Positions 46,801 through 58,941 are shown, counted from the stretch's first letter. The stretch is 64,000 nt of DNA from Manis javanica (GCF_040802235.1 NC_133161.1:150093121-150157120); one strand, 5' to 3'. The notes: generated from the letters alone by a model not told the origin. Translations and numbers: made by a program.

Positions 46801-49800
46801 GAGAGTGGGTTGGAGGCCTGAGTGCTGCCCAGGGGTCTCCAGGGCAGTCCTGAGGAGCTTGGCTGGGGATGCCTGCAGGCTGAGAGCCCCTCAAGGGCCA
46901 ACCTCAGGGCAGGAGGCATTGTTGTCTTGAACCCAGGAAGCCTATGGGAGGCCCAAGTCCAGTCTGACAGGACTGACCCCTCGGGGATCAGAGCCCAGGG
47001 GCATCAGCAGTGGGTGGCTGCAGGCCACTGGAGCAGTGTTCCCAGCTCTGGCCTCTTGGCTCCTCCACTGCGGAGGCTTGGGGGCTGAGCAACCACCGCA
47101 GAGAAGGACCCCCAGGCCCTCCGACCCTTCCGCACCTCGGAGCTTGGCCTAAATGTTGGAGATGGATGAAAAAGGCCTCCTTCTGGGTGGGACATGGATT
47201 CTCACAGATGTTCTTGTCTGTGGTATCCAGGGCTGGTGCTGCCCAGAACTTACCACTGGAAATGAAATCCTTGGCAACATTCTTTTTTCTTAACTTGGAG
47301 CAGGTGCTCAGAACACAGCAACCACCCTTAAATCTGTGGGGAAACTTCCCAGACATATAACAGAATTTTTCATGTCTGTAGTTGGGACAGTTGAGTTAAA
47401 TGGAAGACAGGACTATGACAAACCAGCAAGGGGAGTTGGCAGTCTCCTGGGGCCTTTCTCGTGAGGTCAGTGTTACGCCAGGCTGCATTTGAACCTCACA
47501 TAGACCTGGGAGTTAAGTCAGCCAGTCTGTGTCCCCAGGTTGCCATCGGGGACAAGCTTTTGCAGTGATTTGCCCAGGTTAGTGGCTGGGTGGGCGTGGT
47601 ACCAGGGGCTGCCTCCTGAGCATCCTGGCAGAAGGCAGGCGGGGGGGAAGAAGCTGTTCCCCCAGCCTTGTTCCTGATCAGGCCCTGCTTGCCTGGCCTT
47701 TCAAACATGGGGCCTCCTCCAATAGCCGGCCTGCCCTTTGGTCCTGTTTGCTGGCACAGGAACCTCGCTAAACATTTGTGCTTCTCTAGGGAGGGAGTTG
47801 TGGTGGGTCCCAGACTACAGAGCTGGCTGGGGCTGTGAACTCAGGGTCCTTCTAGGGGAGGCCTTGGGGGATTTTCCTCAGTTCATTTGCAGGCCACTGC
47901 CCAACTAGGGGGGCTGGCCCCAGCCTGGTAATAGACTTATCCCTGAGGGTGAGGCCTCTTTGGGCATCTCAGGCCCTGCCACTCCCTCCTTGTATTTGAG
48001 GAGTGCGGAGAGAGATCAAGTCAGAACCCTTGAGGCCTGCCTGACAAGGGAGGTGAGTGAGTCTCTCTTTGAGAGGCCAAATCCCCATTTCTCTGGGCTT
48101 TCTGAGCTTTCTGCTCTACCAGCTCCTGGAGGCTCAGCAGCAGGGGCATCTGCTTCCCACGGTGCTGTGTTCTCTCGCTCCCCACCCCGTCTGTGCTCTG
48201 CCTGGGCTGCAGACCTTTCTGCCAGCTCAGACTGGCTTGGAGCCCGCCGTGCGAAGTCCCTTCAAGGCTTATACAAAGGGAGGTATCGATGCTGCCCAGG
48301 TGGACTGGTCCAGACGAATTGGCTGCACTGGTGGGCTGGGAAGTCTGCTCCAGGAAGGCTGGAGTGTCATTGGCTGGAGACCAGCTCCCTGTGCTGCCTG
48401 ACCCGGCTTCTGGGTTTTGCCTCTGGGTTTCTGGGCATAGTTTCATGTTCAGTAGAGGCCCACATGCCAGTGATGGCTGGTGTTTGAGTTGAGGGTCCAA
48501 CTCCTCCACATCAAGACTCACATCTGCCTCTCAAGGGACATTACAAAGAATGAGCCATGTGCAATAGTCCCTCCCTCCAGAGCTGCTCTGCCTTATCATT
48601 TGTTTGAAGCGGCAGTAGTCGCTGGGCTGGAGAGGGACAGAGCCATGCTCTCTTCAGCCCCCAGGACAGAGTCGCTGTCTGTGCGCGTGACATTTTTGTT
48701 GTAGCTGCAACTACGTGGCACTCAGGTTTAGTGCATGAAGCCCAGAACTTCCTCCCACAGTGTTCTGGGGCTGCAGGCCGAGCAAGGGGCCCGCTCACCT
48801 GGGCCTGCCTGGGGAGGGATTGGAACACACTCAGCAGGAGGGTTCCCACAAGAACTGGAACTCCGAAGCACATGCAGTGTGGGTGGAGGCACAAGTGGTC
48901 TTCATAAATCAGGGCTTAGAAGCCCTTTGAGCCCCATGACTGGGCCTTGGTGCGGGGGTCCAGGAACCAACTCCTCCCTGAAGTGATCTGTACAAAGTTG
49001 TATGTCTCTGTATGTTTCCTGGGAAGAAGACCAGCTTTTAGCAGCAGGTCAAAGGGATCTGTGAAGCCTCCGAGAGCAGGTGGGTAGAAAGGAGCAGATG
49101 GCCCCACACAGGACCTGTGCCCCTGCCCGGCCTGGGCGGGGCCCTGACTCGTGATGGAGGTGGGCTCTGCCAGCAGACCGCAGACACTGGGGCCATCTCC
49201 CTGGCCCCACTCTCCCCCTCCCCACTGTGCTGAGCCTCTGGCTCACAGTCAGCAGAACCGAAGGACGTTCTGGAGAACGTGGAGGCCAGCAGCCTGACTG
49301 GCTGCTGAAGTCCTGGCCAAGTTCTGCTTACAGGTCCATTATTTTTGCCTATACCCTTGAACACTGGTTGTTTTGGCAACACAAAGTAGACAAAACGGAG
49401 AAATTGGCGGGAAAGGGGAAAGTCTGCAGAACATTGTGACTGAAATTGAGTGCTTTCCTTTAAAAACAGCAGTAGAAACTCAGGGTTACTGAGTTCTTGG
49501 GTAGCCCAACAGGGGGAACAGGGGTCTCCGGTTAGGACTGAGAGCCTGTGGGTGGTACAGGCAGAGGGCAAGTCCGCAGGGAGGGCTCTGTCCTCTCGCA
49601 CCCCTCCCAGCCCCACCGCTGCGGCCAGTAAAGGAGCCGTTAGTGCGGGATGCTCTCTGTGTCTGTTACATAGCATGGCTCAGTAGGAATGGTTTGAGTG
49701 AAACCAAATCTCTGTTGAACTTGCTGCCAGGAAGTAGGATTTAAAACTGCCCTTTCCCTCAGGTCTGGCTAACAGGTCGGAGTGGCTGACGGGTGAGGGT

Positions 49801-52800
49801 AGAGTCCCCAGTGCCTCCACAGATGGAGCCTTCTGGCTCCCAGGGGTACTGCACTCGTGCCTGTTGCTGTGAGGGGGTCTGCTGTCCGCGCGGGGGTGGA
49901 GGCCTTTGCAGGCCCTGGGAAAGGTGTGCCACAGTGGGTGGGCCGTGTGTCACTGGTCCACCTGATGCCCTGCAGCTGGCTTGTCCTCAGGGAGCCCCCT
50001 GAACCTGCCTCCCTCCTCCTTCTGCTGCCCAACCAGCTCAAAAATCCAGGAGCACCGGGCAGCACGTAGCCCAGCCTTGTTCACATGCAGGCTGCGGTCA
50101 GCAGTGCCTGTCAGCTGTCTGGCAGCTCACGTGTACTCGGGTGACTTCAGAGCAAGGTATTACTTACCCAGCTGACGTCAGAGAACATATGACCCGCTGT
50201 CCTTGCCTGCGGCCTGAAGTGAGCACTGGGGCTCAGGGCACTTGGCCACCTAACGTACTTTAAAAATCCCACCCGAAGCCTGTTGAGGTGCAGGCCCTAC
50301 CTCACCCACCTGACATACTTATCACCCCGGCTCATAGAAAAGTTGTTTTTATTTTAATTCAAGAGGGTTGGAAACATAGAAAACAGTACATTTTCTCTCC
50401 AGAAGCTTACCCCCACTTAAATTGCCGTTTGATACAAAGATCATTTATTAAACTGCATGTAGGCAATTTTCAAACATTGAGTGACAGGTTACATTTTGAT
50501 TTTTTCACATTGGAGCTATTATGATTTGCACGCAAAATACCAAAGCTATTGAGCTCACCATTTTTTTCTTAGTAATTAAATAACACATAGGAAAAATAAC
50601 TACGGTCAGATCAACCTTATCAAAAGTGACTCTTAAACAAACCAAACATCCAGGAAGACCACCCTTCTCCCTTTAGAAATAAGCAATCTTGCCTTTTCTG
50701 CAAAGTGCTAGTATCTCTTGTCACTTTTATTTCTGAAGTCCCCCAAAAGAGGCAAGCCTTTACTCTCTGCTTCTGTTCCTTCAGAGGGTGGAGGCAGATT
50801 TATTTTACCATTAGCAGTGGGAAGGTGTCGCCACTTGAGTTTCCGTGATGGAGCAAACCCTAAGCTGATACTCATCACTGCCAGCGGCAAGTCCTGGTCA
50901 TCGGCACTTGCTGATGGAATGTCATTCCATCTGGGGTCATATTTTTCCAGGATGTTACTTTGTAATTTTATTTTTAAAGCTCCCCTACCTACCCACTTTA
51001 CCAAAGATGAAGCACATTACTTCTTTAACCCTGAACATGTCTCATCAGCCCTTCTACTCGATGGGCCTCAACTACCCAGAGGCACCCAGCCCCTCCTCAG
51101 GACCAGGCCAAGTTTGTGATTCTTCCCAAGCAGCCCTTGGTGTTGAGCTGTCAGCCTGTGGTGGTGGCCAAAGCTGTGCATTTGGCCCCTTGGTGATGTA
51201 GGAAGTGTGTGTCCTACTGTGAACTTCTGTAGAAAATTACTTCATAAATTGGGGAAACTAGACATTTTTGGTGCTAACCTAAACTTCTGTAGTTAACTGG
51301 ACACTGGAAAGATGGCTACTTGTGGGTCTGTGTCTCCCTTGGCCTCGCTTGTGCAGGGCCACCTGGACTCCATCTATCACTTGGAAGGCACCTCTCCCCA
51401 AAGCCAGGCAGCTGTCAAGTGGAGAATGAGGCTGTGGGGACAGTATCACATTCACCCAGTGCTTAACCCAGATGGGGACTTTGTCTATGTAGCTGCTTGC
51501 TCATGAGAAGGGTCGCCTGCTGAGGGAAAGTGTGCAGTGAGGCCCAGCAGCACGAAGCCACGCCAAGGCCTGGGAGCTGAGGGCCGTGCCTGCCTGGCTC
51601 CGTCAGAGTACTATTGTGAGGGTTAGAAAAAAAGAGCATCCTTGTGAGGTGTGTGCCTGTGAACACAGTTAACTGCTGCCCCCCCGCACCCCCCCAGACA
51701 GGAACCATGTGGAGGCTGTCAGTCTGCAGAGGCAGGTGCCCAGCTCCACCACACATGGACACAGGAAGACGGTATGACGAGGGTGTCTGTGGCTGTGTGT
51801 TCCCTGGAATCAACCCGGCTACCTTAATGGGGAAAATGTGGCCACACGGGGGGGCACTGCGAGACCAGACTCCGGGGCCCCTAAAAGCTTCGCAAGGCTG
51901 GCCTTGTTCTTCCTGCCATCTAGGTCTGTGGGCCCAGAGTGTGCTTCTAACGTCGCTCCCCTGGGGCCACATGGGCTGAATTTGTCAGAAGGGACACCAA
52001 CACTTTAAAAAACGTGCTTTGGTCTGGTTTAGAGACAGAGGCAAATACTGATCTGTCTTTCCACACATCATTCTGAAGATAAGTTGTGTAAAAAATTTCC
52101 AGAAGCAACGAAATGATCAAAGACCCCTACCTAGACAGTGACTCTAACTTACCACCTGTTCTCCAGTTTTTACCTTTGATGTCTAGGCACAAAAGAGACA
52201 GAGCAGCTCAGGTGGCTTCCGAGGAGGCAGTAGAGGTTGCCCGGTCTAGGGGTACATATGCGGCCCCTGTCAGCCCCGGCACAGGGACTGCACACTGTTC
52301 TCTGGCACCAGTGTTGGCAGATGACACTACGTGTCGTCTCTAGAGGAGGAGGAATGTGCAAGCCTTACCTGCAGCCTGGATATTCGCTGAGCCACTGGGA
52401 AGCTGAGATGTGACCATTGATAGGGGTTTTTGAATGTCATACAGAGCTGAAAACTCCAACTCCAACACAGAACCTCACATTTAAGTACCTGGGGCTTGAC
52501 TAGAGATCAGAGGACCTCCAAAGGAAGCCACTCGCTGCCTCGTGTCTGCGTCTGCCTGCCCCAGCCCGCCCTAACCATGAGCTGACGTTTTTCACCCAGT
52601 CACTGAGCCACACCCTTCTTCCAGCTCTAAGCATCAGGTGGGGTTCCTTCCTGAGCCCCGTGGTTTAGGCACTGACTGTGGGAGGGAGAGGCTGGGGCCC
52701 TAGGTCCCTTCTGCAGAGGCCCTGTGCTAGGTGGAGGGTGGTGCTCCCGTGGGTGCTCCCCCTGCCCCAGCACTGCGGGACTCTGAGGTGCAGGCTGGCT

Positions 52801-53129
52801 TTGGGCCCACCAGTTAGGACACAGCTGAAGTACAGGTGCTTCTTTATTTCTGAGGAAGAAAGGGACTCAGACTTCCTCCTCCTTTTGGGAAAGCAAGGGA
52901 AGAAACGTGCCAGAGCAAAGGTCTCGGTTCTGCTTGGTGGGCCCACTGTGTCCCATGAAGTGGCTGAAGGGAAGGTGGTGGAGGTGCAGAGAACCACCAA
53001 GGTGGCAAGAGGGCCGTGTAGGCCTGGGAGGGGCTGAAGGGGCAGCTGGGGGCTCAGTGCAGCTCCCTGGGAACTTAGGGATGGGCCAACCACCCCTGCT
53101 GCTGTTGACTCACTCCATTTGCTTTACAG
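43895..53129 (+). other. PPP2R1B: PPP2R1B intron 14
   Basis: About 9.2 kb between exon 14 and the terminal exon. Moderately GC-rich up to about 50.2 kb, where many unsupported overlapping frames occur on both strands; AT-richer after that, where the probable SIK2 3' UTR lies on the minus strand. It contains the L1 ORF2 fragment at 46.2-46.7 kb. No independent gene is supported. Confidence 0.6.
46201..46679 (-). mobile_element. L1 ORF2 endonuclease-domain fragment with target-site duplication and no poly(A)
   Basis: On the minus strand 46664-46216 encodes the start of L1 ORF2: TLNVNGLNAPIKRHR, SLCCLQETHLKPKDKHRL, VAVLVSDKIDFKTKK and ILGDFHTPLTPET, all in one open frame. It keeps the Asn of LNVNGLN and the Glu of QETHL, but the active-site GDFN is GDFH. 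It is flanked by a perfect 15-bp repeat, TCTGGCATGGGTCTC, at 46201-46215 and 46665-46679. Neither L1 end is present and there is no poly(A) tail at the 3' side. This is an internal L1 piece, not a working element. The intact frame and perfect duplication suggest a recent insertion. Confidence 0.85.
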
Positions 53130-53222
53130 GGGCCAGCATATCAGTTGCATGCAAATTCTAGAGACACATTCGCACAGCTGGAAATTGCAGAATTAGTGCA
53201 TTTTTCCCAAAGCAGAGACTAA
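53130..53222 (+). pseudogene. PPP2R1B: PPP2R1B terminal exon of the long isoform
   Basis: After TTTACAG the exon reads GPAYQLHANSRDTFAQLEIA and ELVHFSQSRD, ending at TAA 53220-53222. This resembles the human long-isoform end (GPVYQLRGDTRDTLAQLGIA, ELVHFSQSTD). It lies inside the probable 3' UTR of SIK2 on the opposite strand. The exon is intact, but every upstream lesion prevents its frame from being reached. Confidence 0.78.
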
Positions 53223-53250
53223 TGTCCCTGGATTAAAAAAGAATGTAAAA

Positions 53251-53256
53251 AATAAA
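53251..53256 (+). terminator. PPP2R1B: PPP2R1B poly(A) signal AATAAA
   Basis: Canonical AATAAA 28 nt after the terminal-exon TAA. Predicted cleavage is near 53275. It is still intact in the otherwise decayed gene. Confidence 0.65.
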
Positions 53257-55752
53257 GTAACACACATATTGCACTTCTTGCTGAATGAAATTTTTACCTC
53301 ACGTTCATCTCACCAAAGTAGGAGCCTGGTTTACAGGATAGGAAAGCTAACGATCACTCTACAGTAGTGCACACACTGCTGTAGGAAACAGACTGGAAAG
53401 AGGACATGATTTCAGAGCAGCCTCCCATGGGCAGAGCAATGAGCAGACAGGGCTGGGGATCAGCGACTGGCCACACAGCCTCCTCCCACCTGCTTACATT
53501 CAATAAACAGTTAAGGGTTTACCGATTTCTGTTGGAGACGAGTGAGGAAAGCAAAAAGGAGCCCGCTGGGCGCATTTCTAAACGCCCAGCCAATCACCCC
53601 GTGAGTGCCCACCCGCTAGTTAGGGTTCCTGGCAGACACGGCCCCTCCAAGTGCATCCAACGTCTGCCTCTCTGCCCTCTCATGCTGTCCCTCCCCTGTT
53701 GGCCTTAACATTCCCTCCACAGCTCCAAGGCTTCCTGGGCACAGTGGCTCGTGGCCTTGTGGTGGGGGCAGGTGTTTGTGCCAGCCTGCAACTGGGCCAC
53801 TCCTGGCACCCTGAAATGAGTGGCCCCCATTTTCAATCTGGAAAGCATTTTAATAAATATTACAGCACTTCTCTAGTATATTTTGGGAAAACATACTGCA
53901 GTCTAAGCAAATCAATCCATTTTATAACTGACTTATTTTGCAAAGACTCAGATCAGATCAGAGATCTTAATGAGAGGATCTCTTAAATGTCTATTTCGCG
54001 AACCATCAGTCTTGCGCAGGAGGAGGAATAAATGCATAGACAGAACATAATTCATTCTTCCTGGGTTTCACGAGCACAATTAGATCACACGACAGTCCTG
54101 TGTGCTACCCCTTCTTGCTGACACCCCGTATCCGGACCCAGGCAGAGGGCCTCTGCGAAGGCTTTGGTGCCAACTGGAGCCCACAGCTGGGGCTGCTTGG
54201 TGCCGATGCCAGCAGGGCTGGGCTTGGCTGGGCAGGACCGCACTCCGACCTTCCACGCTGTCCTCAACTGCCTGAACACTTACTATGAAGAGGAAGGCAA
54301 CATAAAGGTGTTTTCTAGATGCAGCATCAGTGTATTATTATCTCTGTCCTTTGTGCTTTATGCATTCACCAGCTGAAAGGCCAAGCCGTTCTAAAGGACA
54401 GCAGGTAGAGTTTTTAACTAATACTGAATTTGTAACACTCGGACGTTACTGTGCAAACAACTGATCACTCATCACTTCTAGGTATACTGTTAATTAGCTG
54501 TGGCATCTGTTTTTTACTCTGATGAATGAATTGTAAGGTTTAAGTTTTACTAGTAATATAACGTGTTTGGCAGATGATCTGCTTGAATGGTTAACACATC
54601 TGTGGTTTCTGAATATTGCTGAAATACTTGAACATTTCATTACAAGTCAAGACTTTAAGGAAATTAACAATGTGATTCCCACATGGTGGAAAACAAACTC
54701 TGAAGTGACTTTGGATTTAGCATCAACATAAATGGAAAACTTGGTTTCTACAGGAAAGAAAAGAATTAGCACGATCTGGGGGTGAAGGCACAGCACTACA
54801 GCCCACACGGGAGATGAAAGTCACTCTTCTTTGTCCTTAAAATTTCCAAGCCCTATAGGAAACTGTCCAGATACACAAAGTGCAGTAAACTACTAGCAAC
54901 GTAAAGGTGTAAAGTCAAAGTAGTTATTACATTTTAAGAGACGCGAGGCCCTCTAAAGACCAGCCGCCCCAACCCGGAAGTCCCCACAGAATGTGCGGGA
55001 GGTGCTCGCCTCCCCCACCAGGGCTGGTGCTCCTGAGGGTTCTCGGGTTCTGCCCCAGCCCCCAAGGTTGGGGGCCTCTTGGTTCTACAGGCGACATCGT
55101 TGGAGCACTGAGTGCACGGACTCTGAATCCAGGGAGCCTTCCGAAGAAGAAGGCATGTTGCCCGCTCCCAGAGCCGTGGCTGCCTGCTGTTACTTCATGG
55201 CTCCTGAAACAAATTCCGTGCTCCACTTTCCTTGGGTGGTCACGGGGACAACTTGCACCAGCAGCTTAGAACTTAGGATTCAACGACAGAGAACAACTTT
55301 ATTTCCTGTGTATCTGATTTCACTGTGAATTCTTGACTGACTGTTTGGCTTCCATGAAAAATATATTGCCTTTTTTTTGCCCATACATACTGCACACATT
55401 TTTTTTCCCTGCTTCCAACAAGGTTTTCCTCAGTAATGAGCTGGTGCAGTTCTGCAGAAAACTCGGTCTGGATGTCTTTTTGGCAGAACTTTCATCCGTG
55501 TCTTGCTCCCCCTGACCTAAGGGCGTGAGCTTCAGCCTACTACTACATCCCAGCACCTGCCACAGAGAACTGGTGGGACAGAGGCAGGAGGAATCGGCAT
55601 CCACCTGGCCAGGCCCTGATTCCATTTGGGCGACTTCATTTTTCTCCTCTAGGGAGAGGGCAGGAAAATAAGCTTTACATTTAAAAGGCTGGAATAAAAA
55701 TAGGAATACACACTCTTCCTTCACTTGACCCACCTCACTTCCTGTGCTCAGG

Positions 55753-56350
55753 TTAATTGACCAGGACGTAGCCACTGTGCTGTGGGTCCACAGCCTCCAG
55801 CATTTCACAATCAAAGAGTCCCGGAAACTCAGAGAGGGCTAGGGGGTCGTAGCTGGAGGGGGCCTCCTGCAGTCCTGAGCCCCTGGGAGTGTCCGGCACA
55901 GCTACGCCACTCTGCTGGGCCCCATCCATGTGGTACTGACAGGGAGCCGGATAGTCTGGCTCAGAGGAGGCGGCATCTGGCAGCGCACAAGTCTGATAGG
56001 AGAACTGCGGGGCTGTGAGAGCAGCCGCCGACTGTGGCGGTGGCTGTGACCGCAAGGGCAGTGGAGGAGGAGCCCGGGGGCCTGGCGAGGAGGGCAGCGG
56101 CTGCAGCCGCATCTCCTGGTAAGGGCTGAGGAAGGGGCTGCACTGCATCTGCTCCGATGGGGGCTCCAGGACGGGGCCGAGGGGCTGGGTCAGGCTGAAT
56201 GGTGGGGGCCGCGGTGCTGCTGGTGGCTCCTGGCGAGGGAGGGGCAGCTGCTGGCTCGGCTGTGGGTACGGGCCCTCTGCTATCTGCATCTGATTGAAAT
56301 ACGCCTGCAGCTGATTCTGCTTCTGCAGGAAGAGTCGTTTCTGTTGGAGT
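55753..56350 (-). CDS. SIK2: SIK2, terminal coding exon (C-terminal 199 residues)
   Basis: SIK2 is an AMPK-related serine/threonine kinase that phosphorylates CRTC co-activators and class IIa HDACs and acts in gluconeogenic, adipocyte and mitotic control. This exon starts after an AG at 56352-56351 with the last base of a split Arg codon. It reads [20 protein letters not shown], then [20 protein letters not shown], a Pro/Gln-rich tract, and ends [37 protein letters not shown] at TAA (55755-55753). The ending is nearly identical to human. The Pro/Gln tract is shorter than I remember in human, where long Q and P runs occur. Open throughout; the kinase domain is upstream of the window. Confidence 0.94.
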
Positions 56351-57003
56351 CTGAATTGGCAACAGCGAAAGAAAGAAGTTCAGGTCTTCCTCAGTGATGA
56401 CAGTTTTAATCAGTCGCTAGCTTCAGTTCTCCCACGCTCTTTCCCATGGCAGAAAAACGTGGGGGAAGGAACCAGTTATGTCTGGTTTCTTAAAGCTAAT
56501 CTTACTTTTGTCCCTCAGTTTGGACAGAGTGCCCCCTCGGTGCGAAAGCGAACACTCCTCTGTCTTCTCTAAGACTCCTGAGCTTTCCTCCCTGTGGGGC
56601 TGGCTGCCTGCTGTGTTCTGTAGAGGCCACCCCACGGCTCTGCTGTTTGCAGGCTGGTGGCTCAGGGTGGCTCTACCTTGGCCAAGCTGCTACTGCGCGT
56701 GAGGCCTGGGGGCATGGCTGCCTGCTCTGGGGTGGAGGCGGGCGGCCTCTGCAGTGTGACCTGCTTGACCTGCAGCAGGTCACCGGTCCTGAAAGCTTAG
56801 GTCTGTTCATAACCCAGAGGGGACCCCACACCAGAGAGAAAGGAAGACAAGGCCCATATTCCATGGACCCTGAAAGAACCACATTAGCGATCATGTCTTG
56901 AAACGTGTTTTCCCAGGAGAGGCCTACGCTGGGGAGAGAGCAGTGCACCCAGCATTCTGAGGCCTTCCACAAAGAAAGTGACTTTGGCTAAAGACCCTCT
57001 CAC

Positions 57004-57095
57004 CTGTGTTCCTGCAGCCGTTGTTCAAGGCTCCGTGGAGGTTCTTTACAGTAAAGCTGACAGGTGTTCTGAGCTTTAGACAGAAGGCTGGGCTT
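57004..57095 (-). CDS. SIK2: SIK2 internal exon
   Basis: Between acceptor CTTCCAG and donor GTGAGA it reads [20 protein letters not shown] then [10 protein letters not shown] plus AG of a split Arg codon; human has EQQLQEHR at the end. The phase matches the terminal exon. Part of the glutamine- and leucine-rich C-terminal region. No lesion. Confidence 0.93.
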
Positions 57096-57774
57096 CTGGA
57101 AGAGCAGAAAAATAATACAAGCATAACACTGTGTTGTCACCCAGGATGCAGTCACCAGACTACCTGCCTGGAAGATGAAGCCACAGGTATCCTTCAGGGT
57201 CTGTGAGACTCAGGTGGAACCTGTGGCCCAAAGCACAGGTCAGCAGGCCTGGGCTGTCTCAGCTCTAACCTCCTCCAGTTTTCCATTTCTAAAAGTCCTC
57301 TAGGACCATGAGGTTCATGGAGACTAAAAACAATGAAAAAAGTGGAGCTCAGTCTTGACAGCTAAGGGTGCAATGCAGCACCTGCTGAATGAACGAATTA
57401 TTTATGGTATCTATGTTGTATCATTTTTAAGGATTTTCAGGCACCAATGTAGAAAGCCCGATATTAAAATTTTGCTGACTTCAGATTTCCATTTTAATAC
57501 TCATTGAGAGGCTCATATTAGAAGCAAAAAAAGTCAGGTTCCCTTTCCTATCACTCAGTGGGTTATTCTTTCCTGGGGCTTGAGGATAAATCCTTTTCCT
57601 TGGCTAGGACACAGACCATTCAGCTAAGTCTGAACATGTTTCTAGAAACTGCCGGTGCTGAGTTAAATAATCAAGCAGCTACCCTAAAAATCACCCAGCA
57701 AAGCAGGCCTCTGCTGCTCAGAAAGGTAGATTCTGGACGAGCAGTGAGGTGAGGCATGGAGAGAGGGTCCCCAC

Positions 57775-57885
57775 CTGGAGTCTATGCTGCAGGTACTGGG
57801 CCTCCAGACTTTGCCGCTGGGCAAGCTGAGCATGCACACTGCTGGGGAGAGCCGAGACACTTTTCTGCTGCTGGGAAACTTCCTC
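57775..57885 (-). CDS. SIK2: SIK2 internal exon
   Basis: 37 codons between TTCTCAG and GTGGGG: EEVSQQQKSVSALPSSVHAQ then LAQRQSLEAQYLQHRLQ. Human has EEVSQQQESVSTLPASVHPQ, so conservation is high. The phase is zero at both ends. Glutamine-rich and probably coiled-coil in part. No lesion. Confidence 0.94.
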
Positions 57886-58644
57886 CTGAGAAGCAAGGGG
57901 TGAAAACATTTTCAATTCTCCATGTGGGAGAGAGTTTCAATTCTTAGTTTAAGCACCTTGGCAAATCTCCAAGAGGAACTCCAACTCTGTAAGACTTAAT
58001 GCTCAAAGCTTTTTACATAGTAGGCTGAGGGTTAATCATTCTGCAGAAAGTGTATACGTGTATCTGCAGAAAACAATTACCTAGTCAGGACTGGAGCAAA
58101 GGCTTCTGATGTCACCAGGGGGCCATTACCTTCATGCTGGCATCAAACACTGCAATAACCCGAATGCACCGAGAACGGGCTGGAAGTAAATTTTACTGGA
58201 TAAATAGCAACCTGTTATGCTATGTGTTTTTAGCATAAATAACCCAGTTATAATATTTAACAAAGTGCTGTCACATCAAGAGCAGTGGCAGCGCGCCTCC
58301 CACTTGTGTGAAGTTCATTATTCTTGATCACCATGTGGGGTGGGGAGGCAAGTGCAAGGGGTCCTCTAGCAGGAAATCCATATGAAGGCTGCCCTGTGAA
58401 GCAGACACAGCTGGACAGTGTCCAGGCCTCCATGTGGCACCATTAACCTGTGGCCTGCGTGGATGGGCCTAACCTGTCAGTGGCAGCTGACAGCAACAGA
58501 GAAAGCTTCCAGGCTGTGGGCTTTCCAAAAGAACCTGTTTGCTCTAAGACTGGAGGAGGTTCTCTAAATGAAGTGCCACGTATTCAGGACAGACCCATGA
58601 CTCACACGCACAGAGCTGCAATGGAAGGGGCCCCGAGCACCCAC

Positions 58645-58808
58645 CTGAGGGCAGCTGCCAGCAAGGTCTTGGAGCTGAGAAGCAGCTGATGCCAAGGTAG
58701 GGTCTGCCTCTGATCCTATTTGTTCATATAACAACTGTACTTTGTTCAGCTCTAGGATTCCTTTGGTTCTAGCCAGATTCTGCAGATGTTGCCTAAAAGC
58801 TACAATTC
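58645..58808 (-). CDS. SIK2: SIK2 internal exon
   Basis: After TTTTAG: GA completing Gly, then [40 protein letters not shown] and [14 protein letters not shown] to donor GTGGGT. It matches human almost residue for residue in the helical [16 protein letters not shown] part. No lesion. Confidence 0.94.
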
Positions 58809-58941
58809 CTAAAAGAAAGAACAGTGGCCAGTTTAGGTCTCACTATGCCTTTCAGTGACCACAGGTGTGAAACCAACATGGCCACAAACTCCATCAAGTC
58901 CTGCAATATAGTCTCAAATGCCAGGAGAGACAGCAGCTCAC

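Larger units (their letters stand above)
22225..53275 (+). pseudogene. PPP2R1B: PPP2R1B, PP2A scaffold subunit A beta: unitary pseudogene
   Basis: PPP2R1B encodes the beta scaffold of PP2A, a stack of 15 HEAT repeats that joins the catalytic C subunit to regulatory B subunits. Fifteen exon matches follow the expected order and phases, between ALG9 and SIK2 as in other mammals, so this is the original locus and not a processed copy. It cannot encode a scaffold. There are in-frame stops at 23019, 27267 and 43862, and 32048 is a stop created by a 17-nt deletion. Other lesions are frameshifts in exons 1, 2, 4 and 6, a CT in place of the GT donor at 39954, and a GG in place of the AG acceptor at 40817. 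Exons 3, 5, 7-10 and 12 remain open and closely match the family. Several substitutions are CpG transitions. Several independent point lesions make sequencing error unlikely. A partial protein from an internal start is possible but unsupported. Confidence 0.9.
50348..55752 (-). other. SIK2: Probable SIK2 3' untranslated region
   Basis: Minus-strand sequence after the SIK2 stop. Candidate poly(A) signals (AATAAA on the minus strand, TTTATT as written) occur at 55298, 52843, 50799, 50444 and 50348. In human SIK2 the 3' UTR is several kilobases long and overlaps the end of PPP2R1B, so I take the most distal cluster as the likely end; this is inference. Shorter forms ending near 55.3 kb are possible. 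Confidence 0.45.

Noticed and set aside
43553..49690. Many overlapping open frames of 100-210 residues on both strands
   Set aside because: GC-rich intronic DNA with no splice-consistent series, no conserved motif and no family resemblance, apart from PPP2R1B exon 14 at 43773-43894.
22225..53275. PPP2R1B as a processed (retrotransposed) pseudogene or a second copy
   Set aside because: Introns, splice phases, CpG-island exon 1 and the neighbours ALG9 and SIK2 are all as at the original locus.
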